NCBI GenBank assembly: GCA_021399445.1
Contig: JAJTUQ010000004.1
Span: 4,464,001-4,528,000, forward strand
Direction of reading: 5' to 3'
Length of the DNA stretch: 64,000 bases
Source of the DNA: Xylogone sp. PMI_703
Lineage: Eukaryota; Ascomycota; Leotiomycetes
Shown: piece by piece, positions 1-12,464 of the stretch
Position numbering within the stretch: the stretch's first letter is position 1
Layout: each line of letters begins with the position of its first letter
Made by a program: the position numbers and the translations under genes
Notes under the pieces: generated by a model
The model's input: the letters and a program-made list of their open reading frames with translations, nothing else
What the model was told of the DNA's origin: nothing
Databases searched by the model: none

Positions 1-2634
1 TTATGTAGAAGGCCTTGATGCATTCATAGAGTCTCCGCAAAGACTCTATCGGGCCTGGACATGGTCACACTTAGAGAACGGATTGATCACGGTTCTGAGG
101 TCGTATGAGGCATGATCTAACCATAGTGTGATAGGGAATGTGGTCCACAAGCACTGCAGCACTGGTATATGCTCTTGAGTGACTATCTTCCCCATCGACA
201 AGCTAGACCCCATCCTTCACCATAGGCACTCTCATGGCATGTGGTTTGTTTCAAGAATGGAAGATTACAGCAGCAGTTCTCTATCTTATACTACAGTTAT
301 ACCCGTCGACCAGACCAGAATGGTGTTTTGAGGAACTGTAAAGTGATTAATTAGTTGTAGTAGGCCTATCATATGTTTTTTTTTCTCCAACCAAACGTGG
401 AGACGATTGGTTAATAATCATAGTTGACAGCTTCGTTTTTAGATTGAGACTTGGAGACTCTACGGACGCTTCAAGCCACTTCTCCTCATAGCAATGTAAC
501 AAAAGCGATAGGCAAGGAGGTATACCCATTGTGGAAGCCTCCTTACATAATAAGAGCCGATGCCCCGACACCACTGGCGCTAAATACAGAGTCGGTGTTT
601 GAATTCATCTCATTGTAACCTAATCTGATCTCTGATCCTAGATCTGGGTCAACCGGATTTGCGGTTCCGTCGACCCACCGCAAATGTGGTGGACTTTGAG
701 ATCTAACACCCAAGCAGAGCCGGTGATGAGTCTATTCTGATCGACTTAAAGCAACGTAACTAGCGGTACCGCAAGTTTTCAAAAAGTAAAGTGATCTACC
801 ATACAGTCCCATGGAAATGGCGGTGGAGCTAAGCCCCTGGATTCTGCTCCATAGTATATTTAATTAGAGTTGCAGATTACCGATGTATAATTGTCCTCGA
901 AACGAATGATAGAGAAATGCATAACGCTTTTTAAACATTTATGGTGTAAACTTAACGGCTGGCTTACTGCATTCAACTAAAGCCAGCCGTCTTTGAGCGA
1001 GATACCTCATCCTTGATTATAGGGGCGCAGTTTCACGGTGTAGTATTCTTGATTATTTCGTAGTTTTAATCGCTAATTAAACACTGTAGACTCTCCACCA
1101 GAAGGGGGATGGCCAAGATTTATAAAAGCACCTAGATACTCGTAGTTGACAGTTGGATAGATGTGCTAAAGATCGTAGAGAGCTCATATGCTATTACAAA
1201 TACCGTATCCACCGAGTAGCTATGACCGCAAATACATTCCTGATAGGTTATATAATCGTACAATCGGTACCGATTTTACTCTAACATATTAACAAAAACT
1301 GAATTAGCGGTGCAACAGATTTCAGCATGGTTGCGATGACTGATCCTCCTTTAAACGAGATACAACCTTATACAGTAAGTAAACGCGGGAGAGACCACAT
1401 GTAGAAACTAATGTCATACTCTAGCGATCGGAACTACACAACCTTCTTTTGCATCCTCCGAAGAGGGGTAGCATTGGGCTTGGCTACAACCGCCTTACGA
1501 GCCCTATCACCCACAGACCGCACTAATGTACAACCACTTAATCTGCATTAGGAAGTTTGATGTAAGATATTACGAGGGGTTTCCTCTATTTGGTGGTATA
1601 TTATGAAGTAAGCACTTACCGGGAGGTTGACGTTGAGTTTCCGCCAAACCCCTCGTATCTATGCGACGGCACAAACGAGCATTTTCCACATTTGTCGTAT
1701 GATATCAAATCCCGCTCTCCAACTAGACATGTCAGGGCCAGACAAGAGTGCTTCAGGCACATCAAACCGCGAGCAAATACAGTCTGGTGTAATAAGATAA
1801 GCTTATCCGCACCATTAGCGCCACTATGCTGAGGGCAGGTACGTGTAATATAGGCAGTGGGACTAGTAACAAAGTGAGTAACAATCAGTGACAGGGTTTT
1901 CAAGAAGCCCCGCTAGTCGGAATTGATGTCGGTGTCTGGAAGACATTATACCGGCGAAGGAGCTTTTCATAACTTTCAGAACACCTACTCGAGTACATAG
2001 GACTGTAAAATCTCCCAAAAGATAGCTATACGAGCCAGCACGATCAGTATGAGTAAAATCTTCATAGAGATTAATCACCGGTGATATGGATTGTTTATTC
2101 CGTAAATATGGGTAACGAACACTTAACCACTGTTAAATCCGGAACAGCACATATTCTGTATGTCTGAGCTCTTTTAGTGAAAGGAGATGAAGAGTGTATT
2201 CCGTATATAGTAACCTTAACGTCAACTGGTTACAAGAAAACTGGAGACCACCGGCAGTGTGTTGGGTTATTACTCCAGTAATGGTACTCTTGCCCCGGAG
2301 ATGGTGCCTTGAATTGCCAATTGAACCCTAGTTTGGCGCATAGTGGTCCTGCGTTATAGTACGATAAATCATGCCAAAGCATTTCGGTCCGGCGTAGCGC
2401 GACGTCCGCAGCAGGGGCAAAGTCGACCGACTCTCCACCTTCATGCGATGCCAAGCTATTTCAAGGAAGCTTACTCTTCGATCTCAAAGATCTCCCCTCA
2501 TTGGTCATACCGGAGCCGGATTGCTCAACTAGTGATAAATAATTCTCGATAAAAAAGCATCCCTACAAGAAGCAATGCAAATCTGGCAGGTCTGACACTG
2601 AAATGAGATGTAATTTATCCCCCAGTGAGGCACA
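1..2634. other. gene-free left flank
   Basis: No convincing gene was found. Open frames here are 60-95 codons, overlap on opposite strands, carry no recognisable domain and lack plausible splice continuation. Composition is AT-rich. No terminal repeats, transposase motifs or RNA genes were seen. The right end should hold the promoter of the cytochrome P450 that starts at 2635. Confidence 0.6.
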
Positions 2635-4521
2635 ATGGACATCCTCAAGTGCAGTGCTCTTTCTGCGGCCGAGGTTTTTCTGCTCACACGCCACAATGAG
2701 GAGTTGCCTCGTATACAATCGATAGCTCCTCCGTTTTTCATTCTGCTTATTGCCCAGTATATTGGCCTTAAACTACTAAATATCCTGATATGGCCATTCT
2801 ACTTCTCTAAACTACGAAAAATACCCGTACCCGAGGTATTATATGCACCCATCATACATTTAGACCCTGAGGCTCATAGGTCATAGGGTAGAAATCCGTT
2901 TTTTGGCCACTCGTTAGCATTATTCAGTTCAGTTCCTGGTGAGCTTGAGAAGGAATGGATGCGCAAGACGCCAGATGCTCCCTTCATTCGATATTTAACG
3001 GTAGGAAATGTGGAAGTTCTCATCCCGACCAGCCTTCGAGCAATAAAAGATGTACTTCAAACGAATTGTTATTCCTTCGTCAAACCAGGCTACTGGTGGA
3101 GAATTGTTGGTGAGATTGCCGGGAAGGGAATTTTGTTTCTCGAGGGGGAAGAACATAAGAGACAGAGAAGAAATCTAATTGGTATTGCCGTTAATTTCGT
3201 CAAAAACAAGATGTATATCGACTAACGTTTAGCTTAATAGGACCATTCTCCTTTGCTAATATAAAGAATTTATTGCCGTGGTTCGACCAGAAGGCAAAGG
3301 AACTGTCGGCAAGAATATCAGCCACATTAAAGGCTAATCCTAACGAGCCGATTGAAGGTTCCTAGACCCATTTGCCGCTCTAGAATATGGCTAATCGAAT
3401 ATAGTCTCCCAGCTTCTTTCATACACTACGCTTGATATAGTGGGATTAGCGGTCCTTGGGACCGAACTGAAAAGCTTGTCGTCCTCATCGCCACTTGCCG
3501 ATTCATATCAGAAGATATTCGAAATTGTCACTCCATTACAGGTTCTCATCACCGTCCTCAATCAATATATTCCTATTCGATCCTGGCTTCCTTTAGAAGC
3601 GAACAGAGCATATGTTAGGGCCAATGGGGAAGTCAGGCGGATATTGAGGGAACAAATTAGGCTACGAAGGAAAGAATATCAAGAGCGCAAATCCACAAAT
3701 GAAAAGGGAAGTCGAGATCTGTTGGGATTAATGATCGAAGAGACCAAAGATACATACACAGAGGAGGAAATGCTTGGCTACGTATGTCCTCCCCGTGTTA
3801 ACTTAACTTACTTTGCTAATATAATCTCAGCTATTGAATTTTATGTCTGCGTTAGTAACTTAACTATCTATGCTTAATTTCATGAGAGCTTACATTATAT
3901 TTAGAGGGCATGAGACGACATCAGGGGCTTTAACATGGGCATTATACAGTCTTACACTCCACCCTGAGCTACAAGCTCGACTTCGACAAGAAATTAATAC
4001 GGAGTTGACCTCTACTACTCCAACTTACGCTGAACTAGAGAATTTGAAACTCTTGAATAACCTCTTCAAAGAGGTTCTACGTTACTACCCCCCATGTGTG
4101 TTCCATATATCTCAGTTATAGTTACAAAGTCTAACTTTCTCTAGCACCGTCCGTAGCAAGAGAGGCAGCCGAAGACGTCGAAATCGATGGAGTATTCATA
4201 CCGAAAGGGACCCTGATCACAATTGTTGCTGGAGTTCAACACAATAACCCCACGATTTGGGGACCGACCGCTGATGAGTTTGACCCTGACCGTTGGGATA
4301 ATCTCCCCAAACCTGCACAAGATCCTTACGCATCTGAAGCTTTCCTAAATGGTCCCAGAGTCTGTATTGGGAAATCTTTTGCTACGTTGGAGTGGAAGGC
4401 AATAATGGTCGAGCTGATACGGAACTTCGCGTTTGAGAATACTGGAATAGTGGATGTACAGAAAGCCGGGGTTACTCTAAAGCCTCTAGGAGGCATGCAT
4501 TTGAAGATAAAGCCTGTTTAG
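2635..4521 (+). CDS. cytochrome P450 monooxygenase
   Basis: Microsomal-type P450 of about 525 residues, intact when spliced. Exons are 2635-2835, 2887-3181, 3241-3357, 3405-3781, 3831-3850, 3905-4095 and 4145-4521, summing to exactly 526 codons. Residues about 32-50 form a membrane anchor (FFILLIAQYIGLKLLNIL). The I-helix oxygen-binding motif AGHETTSG is assembled across the 20-nt fifth exon. The K-helix EVLR (ExxR), the FDPDRW motif and the haem loop FLNGPRVCIG with its cysteine are all present. It should catalyse NADPH-dependent hydroxylation of a lipophilic substrate; CYP family and substrate cannot be told from sequence. The neighbours are an SDR and a fungal regulator, compatible with a small catabolic or secondary-metabolism group but with no backbone synthase. 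Confidence 0.93.
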
Positions 4522-5166
4522 TCTTCACCAGCTTTCGAGTATGAAATATGTAACCTTATGCCTGGGCTATTTCAAGATTTTGGAGGAATATACTATCGAT
4601 TATCCTTCAAGCTGAGCTTCTTAATTCTTGTACTGTAACAGAATGATAATGAGCTATACCATCGAGGAAATATGATATACAACACCTAGGGCAATGATAT
4701 GTTTGAATGATCGGTACCAAGGGTGTACGTTTCGTATAACTATCCTTTTCTGCTGATCTAAATGGACTATATAGTTTCAAACAGTAGCACGAAATATAGG
4801 AGATCTACTCCATGATCAGTTACACATTTCACACCATTCTGCCATGGGATAAATCTCTGCCACTTATCCTTACCGGCGGTAAATGGTCCTCGGTGAATAG
4901 AGGTATGTGCACAGACTGTAACGTGGATTTATCGGCATTGCATGGTAATGAGACGTACGATATTCGAGTCTTATACTCCTTCGGACCGACAAACTGAGCA
5001 TTGACAGTAACTAGCACACATAAAAAGTACGCACGGTTTAATTTCAATTGTCTATTATTGTGCTTCACAGGATTGGAAGTGCAAAAACTTCATATGGTAT
5101 TTGATAGCTATGGATCCTATGCTAATAACAATTTCTCCCTCGAAACCTGATAGCTTGTCCCCTGCC
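4522..5166. other. convergent intergenic region
   Basis: This lies between the 3' end of the P450 and the 3' end of the minus-strand SDR, so it should hold both terminator regions. The short open frames at about 4812-5068 overlap on opposite strands and have no recognisable product. No other structure was seen. Confidence 0.5.
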
Positions 5167-6307
5167 TTATACTGAAGTAAAACCTCTTTAATTGAAGTTA
5201 GTATATAATGATTTAAGTTGTAAATGTGGAATACGTACCCATCCACCACCAAGCCAGCTCCACTCATATAGCTACTCATTGGCGAGGCCAGAAATACGAT
5301 TGCCTGAGCAATTTCATCTGGCTCTGCTAGTCTCCCCATTGGAATCCTTAACAGCTCTCCTTTCATCACATCACTATGAGTAACGGCGGCAGCCATTGCC
5401 GGTGTATTGACGTATCTTTCAGCCGGTAAGTTTTATATCGCCTTTATTTGGATTATAAATAAACTTACCCTGGGCATATCGCATTGATTCGAATATTGTC
5501 TTTGATGTAACGATTCGCATCCTAGTGAAGTATCTCCTCAATTTCAAATAACGATCATAAGAATGCCCTAACCTACATTTTTCGTAATGCCCAACACAGC
5601 GTGTTTACTAATGTATGTTAGAATAAATGCTCAATCAAAGTCGGTTTATCATTCCGAACCTCGTACTATATGCTGTCGTATTAGTGGTGGCTGCAGTACC
5701 AACAATTCCATAGGCAGAGGACATGTTGATAATGACCCCTCGATTACGGATGCCCCCTCTACAAGCAGATTTAGCTTCATAGGTGACTGTAAGATAAAGA
5801 TCTGAAACATCACCTACTCATGATCTAGGGGCTCTTGTTTTAGCATTTGCTTAATTTCCTCCCTTTGTCCTATCCATAGTCCAGTCACATTTAAATCCAT
5901 CACAGCACGAAAATCGGCAGCGGACAGGTCGGTAGAGGGACAGAGAGAATTAAGCGCTCCGCCCGCATTATTCACTGCATAGTCTATTCTTCCAAAGTAA
6001 TTAATGACCTTTTGGATTCCTTGCACCACTGACTCCTCGTTAGTCATATCAGTTACAATTGTAAGCACATCCACGTCGCTTGCTTGCTGTTTCACCAATT
6101 CGGTGGTAGTCTTAGCTCCAATAGGGTCAATGTCCAGCAGGGCTAATTGTTTGATTCCATGGCGGGTAAGAGCTATAGCTGTGGCTTGTCCAATACCTAG
6201 TAGTGATATATCAACTCTTCTATCTAAGACTTAAGTGAAGAAGGGGTTCAAAATATACCTGATGAGGCACCTGTTACCAATGCGACTCCTTTGAGAAGAT
6301 TAGCCAT
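5167..6307 (-). CDS. short-chain dehydrogenase/reductase (SDR)
   Basis: Classical SDR of 268 residues. Minus-strand exons are 6307-6259, 6196-5818, 5758-5660, 5607-5577, 5521-5469, 5415-5239 and 5185-5167, totalling 269 codons. The Rossmann motif TGASSGIG is split by intron 1. NNAG follows, then the catalytic serine in NMSSAYG and the YxxxK pair as YSTSK, created across an intron. The end is typical (GAGLVVDGG). It would oxidise or reduce an alcohol or ketone with NAD(P)H, probably in the cytosol. It lies convergent to the P450, so the two could act in one pathway. The substrate is unknown. The start is the first ATG before the Rossmann fold (MANLLKGVALVTG). Confidence 0.9.
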
Positions 6308-7756
6308 ACTTTTTATTTCGATAAAAACACCTTATATTAGGAGTAGAAAATTATCTATTGACAAAAATATTATTAAGACTAGCAATATCTTTAGCCCTGC
6401 GACTGCTCCCAGCTCTTTAATAGCTGTAAGCTGGTTGGCGACACAACTTTATGCATAATATAGGCTTATGTAAGATTGTTGGTATCCAAATACGGTAAGT
6501 AATGTATCTGCTCAGACTGTACAGCACATATGGCCTCGAAACTGTAATTGGCGAGAAGTTAGATGCCAAGAGTGCTCACACTCTTACAGCGAATCGGCAT
6601 CTGCAAGTAGAATCTCACACGGAGCAAATTCTGTGGAACTGCGATGTTAACCACTGGACCTAATACGATGCTCCGTATAAGGATTCGCGTAGGGTCATCA
6701 GCTTACGCAGTATCATATCTCGGTCCGAGGACAGCGTGTCGGACCGGGGCAGATGAAAAAGCCTACTGGATTTCACTATTTCCATCTCGTGATGAATATG
6801 GACGTCTAAATAGATGGACAAAAAATATTTTAGACACGATAACAAGGAATTCTCTTTTAGGCTACGCTAATTCGTCGTTTGATCAAGTTCAATTACAGAT
6901 ACCTTGTAGAATACTGGCCAATTTTGACATAGTGATTGCAGCCATGCAGTATTAATACGCCCCCGAATTGCATGGCATAATATGGTTAATAGACCCTTAA
7001 GGATACTAAGATTTATCTAGAAGGAAGTTATTATATCGCAAGTAGTAAGTCGTACATACGTATCACCGTCTCCTTTGATTCACACCAAATCCCCGGTACC
7101 GGATGACCTTTACCGAATACTTGCCGATGGTTAAGCTAAGACTTAAACTATAATTGAATCTCTACTCATCGAACAAGCTTATACCTTATCTTGAAAGGAC
7201 TTAGCAACTAATCTCATACTTGTGCAAGCAGCAGGCATCAAGTTAAATATCTATTGTATTTGAACTGGGAATGAGACACTTAATTACACAATTTGAGAGT
7301 ATCTACACCTTAGTTTTATTCCACGATTAGTTATTGGGTTTATCTCCTGAATGAGCATATATACGGAGATAGGAAAAGGTGGTCAAACATACAACTTTTT
7401 CCTACTAGTAATCATGAAAAGGTTTTAATTGTGAAGAGTGGTATGCATTGCCGAGGCCCGCCTTGCGGGGTTTCCTGGAGCAACATGAAGCGGTAACGGT
7501 CCGATACTTTCATAATCGGAGAGCTTTAAAAGGACGCATTATAGTCCTGAGATTAATTGATTATATGCCTGGGAGCTTTTGAGAGAATGATGAGAAACAT
7601 AGCATCCCTTGCCTATCGTTTCTGCATAGCTTGAAACATAGAAAATCGGATCCAATGATAGAACCGGCAAATGCTATCGGATGTAGTTTTAATAGCCACT
7701 CGCCTGCATAAAATTATCTTTTCATTGATCCAAGTTACACAGTTCTTATATGGGAT
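6308..7756. other. divergent intergenic region
   Basis: This 1.45-kb stretch separates the divergently transcribed SDR and regulator genes and must contain both promoters. Small open frames near 6644-6955 look non-coding. I looked here for a missing Zn2Cys6 exon of the downstream regulator and did not find one. Confidence 0.5.
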
Positions 7757-9563
7757 ATGGAGACACCAACGCCTTCCAATTGGACGGATGGGGCGGATAG
7801 TTCTGCATTCGGACCTTCTGGAGTAGCAAACAGGGATTTTAGAGATGCTTTATTTTCCTGGACGCCAGATGGCCCAAAGAGTGGGCATCCTGGACCTTGG
7901 GATGGGCTTGCCGATTGGTACTGGCAGTACTGGAAAGAAATCGAAGAGCAGCTTTCAGATTCTGTTGCAGACCCGATTCCCCAAAAACCGCTTCGGGATC
8001 TGCTCGTCGCATTATTTTTCCAACATGTGCACCCTTTATGTCCCATATTCGACGAAGTTGAATTTCACAATAGCTATTATCTCTCGGGGGAGGATAGCTC
8101 CTTTCTCAAAACTATTAGTTTGGTGGAATTTCAGGCGATGATGTTTGCAGGATCGTTGGTAAGGCACATATTGTTTGTTAGAGTAGATATTTGCTAAAAA
8201 ACGAAAAACAGTTTTTGAATAGCAAGCAAATTAGTAGAACTAGATACACATCAACATATCAATGCCATAGCTCCCTTTTCAATATTGCGAAGGTAATCTG
8301 ATCATTTACTATTTAGCCCCTTGCTAATATCTATAGACAAGCTATCGATCATGTCAAGAGGAATCACAAATTGCTTTAACAAGAGCTGCTCTATTACTCT
8401 CGTACTGGAGTCCATATAGCTCAGAGCAGCATACAAATAACTACTGGATAGACCAAGCATTTGCCCATGCCAAAGCTGCCTCCCTGCATGCGCAGAAGCC
8501 ACCTAGAACACGGCCGATCTCAAAGGGCAAGCTAAGATTAATCTGGTGGTCTATAGTTGTTCGTGATAGAGTCGTTTCGTTTGCTCTCAGGAGGTCTAAT
8601 CGCCTGCATCAATCTATTCCTGATGTTGCCTTACCTTCGGAAGAAGACTTCGGGGCAGAGCTACACGCATTTCCATTTCTAGAAGCACATTGCAAGCGGC
8701 AGAATGTAGTAAATTTCATCGCCCAGTGTGAGCTGAGTAAGATCGTAGCACATATAATAATTTTTCAAGAACGAAGAACACTCCCTATAGCTTCTAGATG
8801 TTCAGAGTCAAGTTCTATTGACCTGGAGCTAGAAGAAGTCTCCATACTTCGTCTTCGGCTTGCCAATTTCAGTGAAAGATTAGAGTCGTCTTTGAAGAAG
8901 ATAATTGAACCCGGACAAAAACTTGGGATGCCTTGTCAGATGACAAGGATATATTGTAGGTAAGTTTCTAACCTGCACTATGCTCACATCACTCTCGATC
9001 TATTAGCAATGAGATAACAAGAGTTAGTTCTACCTTGGCAACATTATACCTGCCATATATTTCAGCAATATCAGATAACCCTTCTGCAGAGCAGCACTCT
9101 TTTTCTGAAACTGCAATGAGATTTGTTAGGAGCGCAGTTTCCCAAATTGCTAGTTGCATAGAGGACCTGGAATATACCACGGAGTCAAATGACATGCCAC
9201 TGACAATGTAAGTCAAAATTCACTCGGTAAGTTGGATTTAAGTCATATTAACTAAATACCAGTGGCGCATGGATTGCTTTACCTATTGCTGTAAAGACAC
9301 TTTTCCTTAGTGATTGGTCAAACCTCGAAAATCCAGGAGCAGAAGTCAAAGAGATGAGAATTTTAACGAACTTATTACGACTCTTGAAAGAAAGATTTAG
9401 TGGCGGCAAGTTTATTGCCAATGTAATCGGAGTTGTCATATCCCAAGCTTTCCTGGTAGGAAGCACGAATGGCCAACGTAATTTCAGCTGTCTTCTCCAG
9501 GATGCTTCTAACATGATTGATAAGGGACTTGCACTTGGAATTATGCCATCGGCAAAACTCTAA
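7757..9563 (+). CDS. fungal-specific transcription factor domain protein without visible zinc cluster
   Basis: About 535 residues. Exons are 7757-8158, 8212-8292, 8337-8959, 9007-9207 and 9263-9563, totalling 536 codons. The N-terminal third has FFQHVHPLCPIFDEVEF, and the middle has LLLSYWSP and LRLIWWSIVVRDRVVSFALR. These are hallmarks of the fungal-specific transcription factor domain (Fungal_trans, PF04082) of the cutinase-factor-1-beta style of regulators. No CX2CX6C cluster is encoded in the 1.4 kb upstream, so DNA binding through the usual N-terminal motif is not supported. It could be a truncated regulator, a dimerisation-only partner, or a gene with a distant 5' exon. It lies next to an SDR and a P450, which it might control. 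Confidence 0.82.
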
Positions 9564-11243
9564 TAAAAAGAAAAGGTGCGGGTTATACTTACAGGCCAGG
9601 ATCAGACATTAACAGAGAGGGAATCATATTCAGTATACTGCCGGTAATAAATGGACATGCGTTAATGCCTACAATTGTTGGGATAAGAGTAGGTGTCAGT
9701 TTTCAAGTTATGAGTGGCACATGGAAAATAATGATAGAGAGAATGTGGAGTTCTGGATCTTAAGTTTGGCGTTCACGGAACAAATTCGCTAGTTTAACAA
9801 TATACTATTTTCTCCTGCTCTGCGCCTGGGTTTGATCCATAAGACATTGTCCATCTTCTAGTATTTGCCCGACTACCGGATAGTAGAAAGTTTATGATGC
9901 AAACTCATCAAATTGAGAAATTGGATCACTTCAACGTAATGAAAATAGTCGGAGCAACAGCAATTTCATTCGGATGAACTTCATTTCTAGCTGAACTGGT
10001 GACGCGGTAATACCACAGTCGAAACTCACAGAAAACCATCTCCCCCACAAAGATGATATCATACCAATGAAGATTTGTTTGAGTTATGCTACCTACTTTC
10101 GTACCAGTCTGAAGCCGAACTGGAGTGAATTGATACAATACAATATGAAATTCCTGGAGGTTTGGACAGAAACTGTAGTAGTATTTTTACTCTTTGCGAG
10201 CACCGCCAATGGAATTGCTAAATATCTTAGTCTCGTCGGGCGGTAGACGCTCCGCCACCTGCAACTCGTAACGTTGCCGGTGTAGTACGATAGTGCGGAA
10301 ACTACTCAGTAGTTGGTAAGCCAAGAACAGCGGTTTCCTATTAACATTGAACGTGCCATTCTACAATCTTTTAATACCAAAGACCGCCTTCGACGTTTAT
10401 CAGTGTAAAATATTGTGACGTGACGTCACTGTAGGAGTCGAGCTTGAATTCTTCTTGAAAGGCCGGCGATGTTGGATACCTACTCGTTACGATGAGTGGT
10501 AGGCATTTGTCCAGGAACAGCATACTGATTGATTGCAGCTTCTGCAGTGCTGTGACAAATGATGTGAATCCAGGGATGTAAGCTATGAGAAGTAAGCGCT
10601 AATCTTAAAATGTATGGTCCATAATCAGTCAGACTTGACGTCGCAGCACGAAAATTCCATTCCTCCAGTAGAAATCATTTCTCTCTCATCACTAGGTCCA
10701 ATACGAAGCGGTCAACCCGTTGAGTACCCTTATATTCTGTCACGTACGTAATGGCCACGTAAACATATCTATCATCGCCCGTTGTAAAGAGAATCTTGAA
10801 GATGAGCTTACAAAATACTCAGTCTTCTCATGATTACAAGGCTTGTTCTAGCTCGTGTCTGAACAAATCATAGCACGTTCCAGCTTAAGTCCGGGCGGAG
10901 CATCATTGCAAACGGAGATTAAGTTTGGCTTTGTGGTATCCGGCACAAAGTATTTCCTCTGTCCTTATGTTAAACTTACCCGAGAGTGTGGGTCTCATCA
11001 TCAGTGGCCGTTCCCTTTTCGTGATGTATCTAGCAGTAGGGATTAGAAATGCCAACAGTATACATCGTACGTCCATCGTTTCACAACAGCCGCGATATTC
11101 CGAGCTTACGCAAGTGGTGGATCTAATTGAGATAACCTTCCAGCAAGGGTGCTCGTTATGGGCTCTTTAAATATTTATCAGATCTTCACCATGTAGGAGA
11201 AGCATCCTTCGGGCTTGGTATTGGAATTTACGGAAGTACTACT
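9564..11243. other. intergenic region with a CGG..CCG inverted repeat
   Basis: No gene was recognised. Two overlapping short frames at 10855-11170 have no domain and no continuation. The proximal part should carry the promoter of the solute-binding-like gene starting at 11244. A G/C-rich inverted repeat at 10239-10256 is listed separately. Confidence 0.5.
10239..10256. promoter_or_regulatory. GGCGG-N8-CCGCC inverted repeat
   Basis: Perfect 5-bp arms GGCGG and CCGCC are separated by 8 bp, giving a CGG-N8-CCG core. Inverted CGG triplets are the usual target form of dimeric Zn2Cys6 regulators. It sits about 1 kb upstream of the gene at 11244, far for a fungal promoter, so function is speculative. 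Confidence 0.25.
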
Positions 11244-12464
11244 ATGATCATGACTATCAATTGGGGCATAGTTGCCGCTACTGCCTTACTTCTTTCAAAC
11301 AATCCATGCCTTGTACGAGCAACTAATGTTGTCGCGCCTGATAACCGGACCTTAGATCAGATTTACGAGCTTGCCAAGAACGAGAGTGGCCCACTTAACA
11401 TTGTATTCGGAGGAAGCTGTAAGCCATTCAGACATATGATCCCTTAAAACCTCCAAACTAATAGTTTGATAGCTGCTGCTGCCGCCGCTCCCATCCTTGC
11501 TGCATTCGCCTCAGCGTATCCTGATGTCGTCCTCAATGCTACTACTGACCTTTCAAAATATGTCGACACCCGAATTGACCGAAGTTATATTGTTAACGAA
11601 CCTTACGTTGATGTCGCCATACTTCAGACTGTGCATGATTATCCACGGTGGAGGGATGAGGGTCGATTACTGAAGTACAAGCCATCAACTTTTGATGATA
11701 TCAACAACAGTATCAAGGATCCAGACGGAGCGTACGTGCCGGTTAATATTTGTGAGCCTTCCACCTTCTGCTTGCTATCCGTAATCCGCTCTAACTTATA
11801 TTGAGATCAATTTGGTCCCTTTTATTACGACTCCACGAAGGTCCCTGCCAATCGAGTACCAAAAACATATGCTGATGTACTGCACCCATACTGGAAAGGA
11901 AAATTGGTTTTGACGTATCCTAACGACGATGATGGTGTTCTCAACCTCTTCTCATTGATCATTAGTAAATACAGCTTCGCCTGGTTTGAAGCTCTCGTGA
12001 AGCAGGATGTTCTTTGGGTTCGCGGAGCTTCTGCAGCCTCAGGGACCATCATTAGTGCCCACAATTCCACGAACAGTTCAAGATGTTTAACATTCACCGC
12101 TTTGGGTGGTTTTACTCCGTCTACTAGCTTCCTGAAAGTCCAGCAACCTCAAGCACCAGAGCAATTCATGTCCTGGGGCCAACTACTCGGCATATTTGCA
12201 TCAACTCCTCGTCCAGAAAGTGCCAAGTTATTCACGTCGTTTTTTCTGAGCTATGACTGGCAATCCACTCTGGCCGCCAGTGGCCCTGTCGTCTTGAATT
12301 CACTAAATCAGCAATACGGCCATAATCTTTTCGAGGCAAACAACACGCAAGCCACTGGGTATATCACGTTCATGAACGATCGAGCTCGTGTCGAGTGGTG
12401 GAGAATGCAGATTGAGACAACATTAGGCCTGCCTCAGGGACCTGACCCGCCTCTTCAATCGTAA
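11244..12464 (+). CDS. secreted solute-binding-like protein, copy 1
   Basis: About 370 residues. Exons are 11244-11418, 11473-11751 and 11806-12464, totalling 371 codons. A hydrophobic N-terminal signal peptide (GIVAATALLLS) is followed by NRTLDQIYELAK and IVFGGS. Later come YPNDDDGVLNLFSLII, STPRPESAKLF and a C-terminal GLPQGPDPP. The fold and motifs fit the type-2 periplasmic solute-binding protein superfamily; fungal members are usually labelled ABC-type Fe3+ transport system proteins, although fungi have no matching ABC importer. The ligand is unknown. It shares intron positions and phases with the copy at 16163. An alternative start lies two codons downstream at 11250. The middle part (residues about 205-245) is more diverged than in copy 2. 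Confidence 0.85.

Noticed and set aside
1590..2078. Overlapping open frames on both strands in the left flank
   Set aside because: Short, mutually antisense, no domain, no splice continuation and no start context.
3851..3904. Apparent five-residue insertion (YIIFR) before GHETTSG in the P450
   Set aside because: The segment is an intron with GT..AG ends; using the 20-nt exon 3831-3850 gives the normal AGHETTSG.
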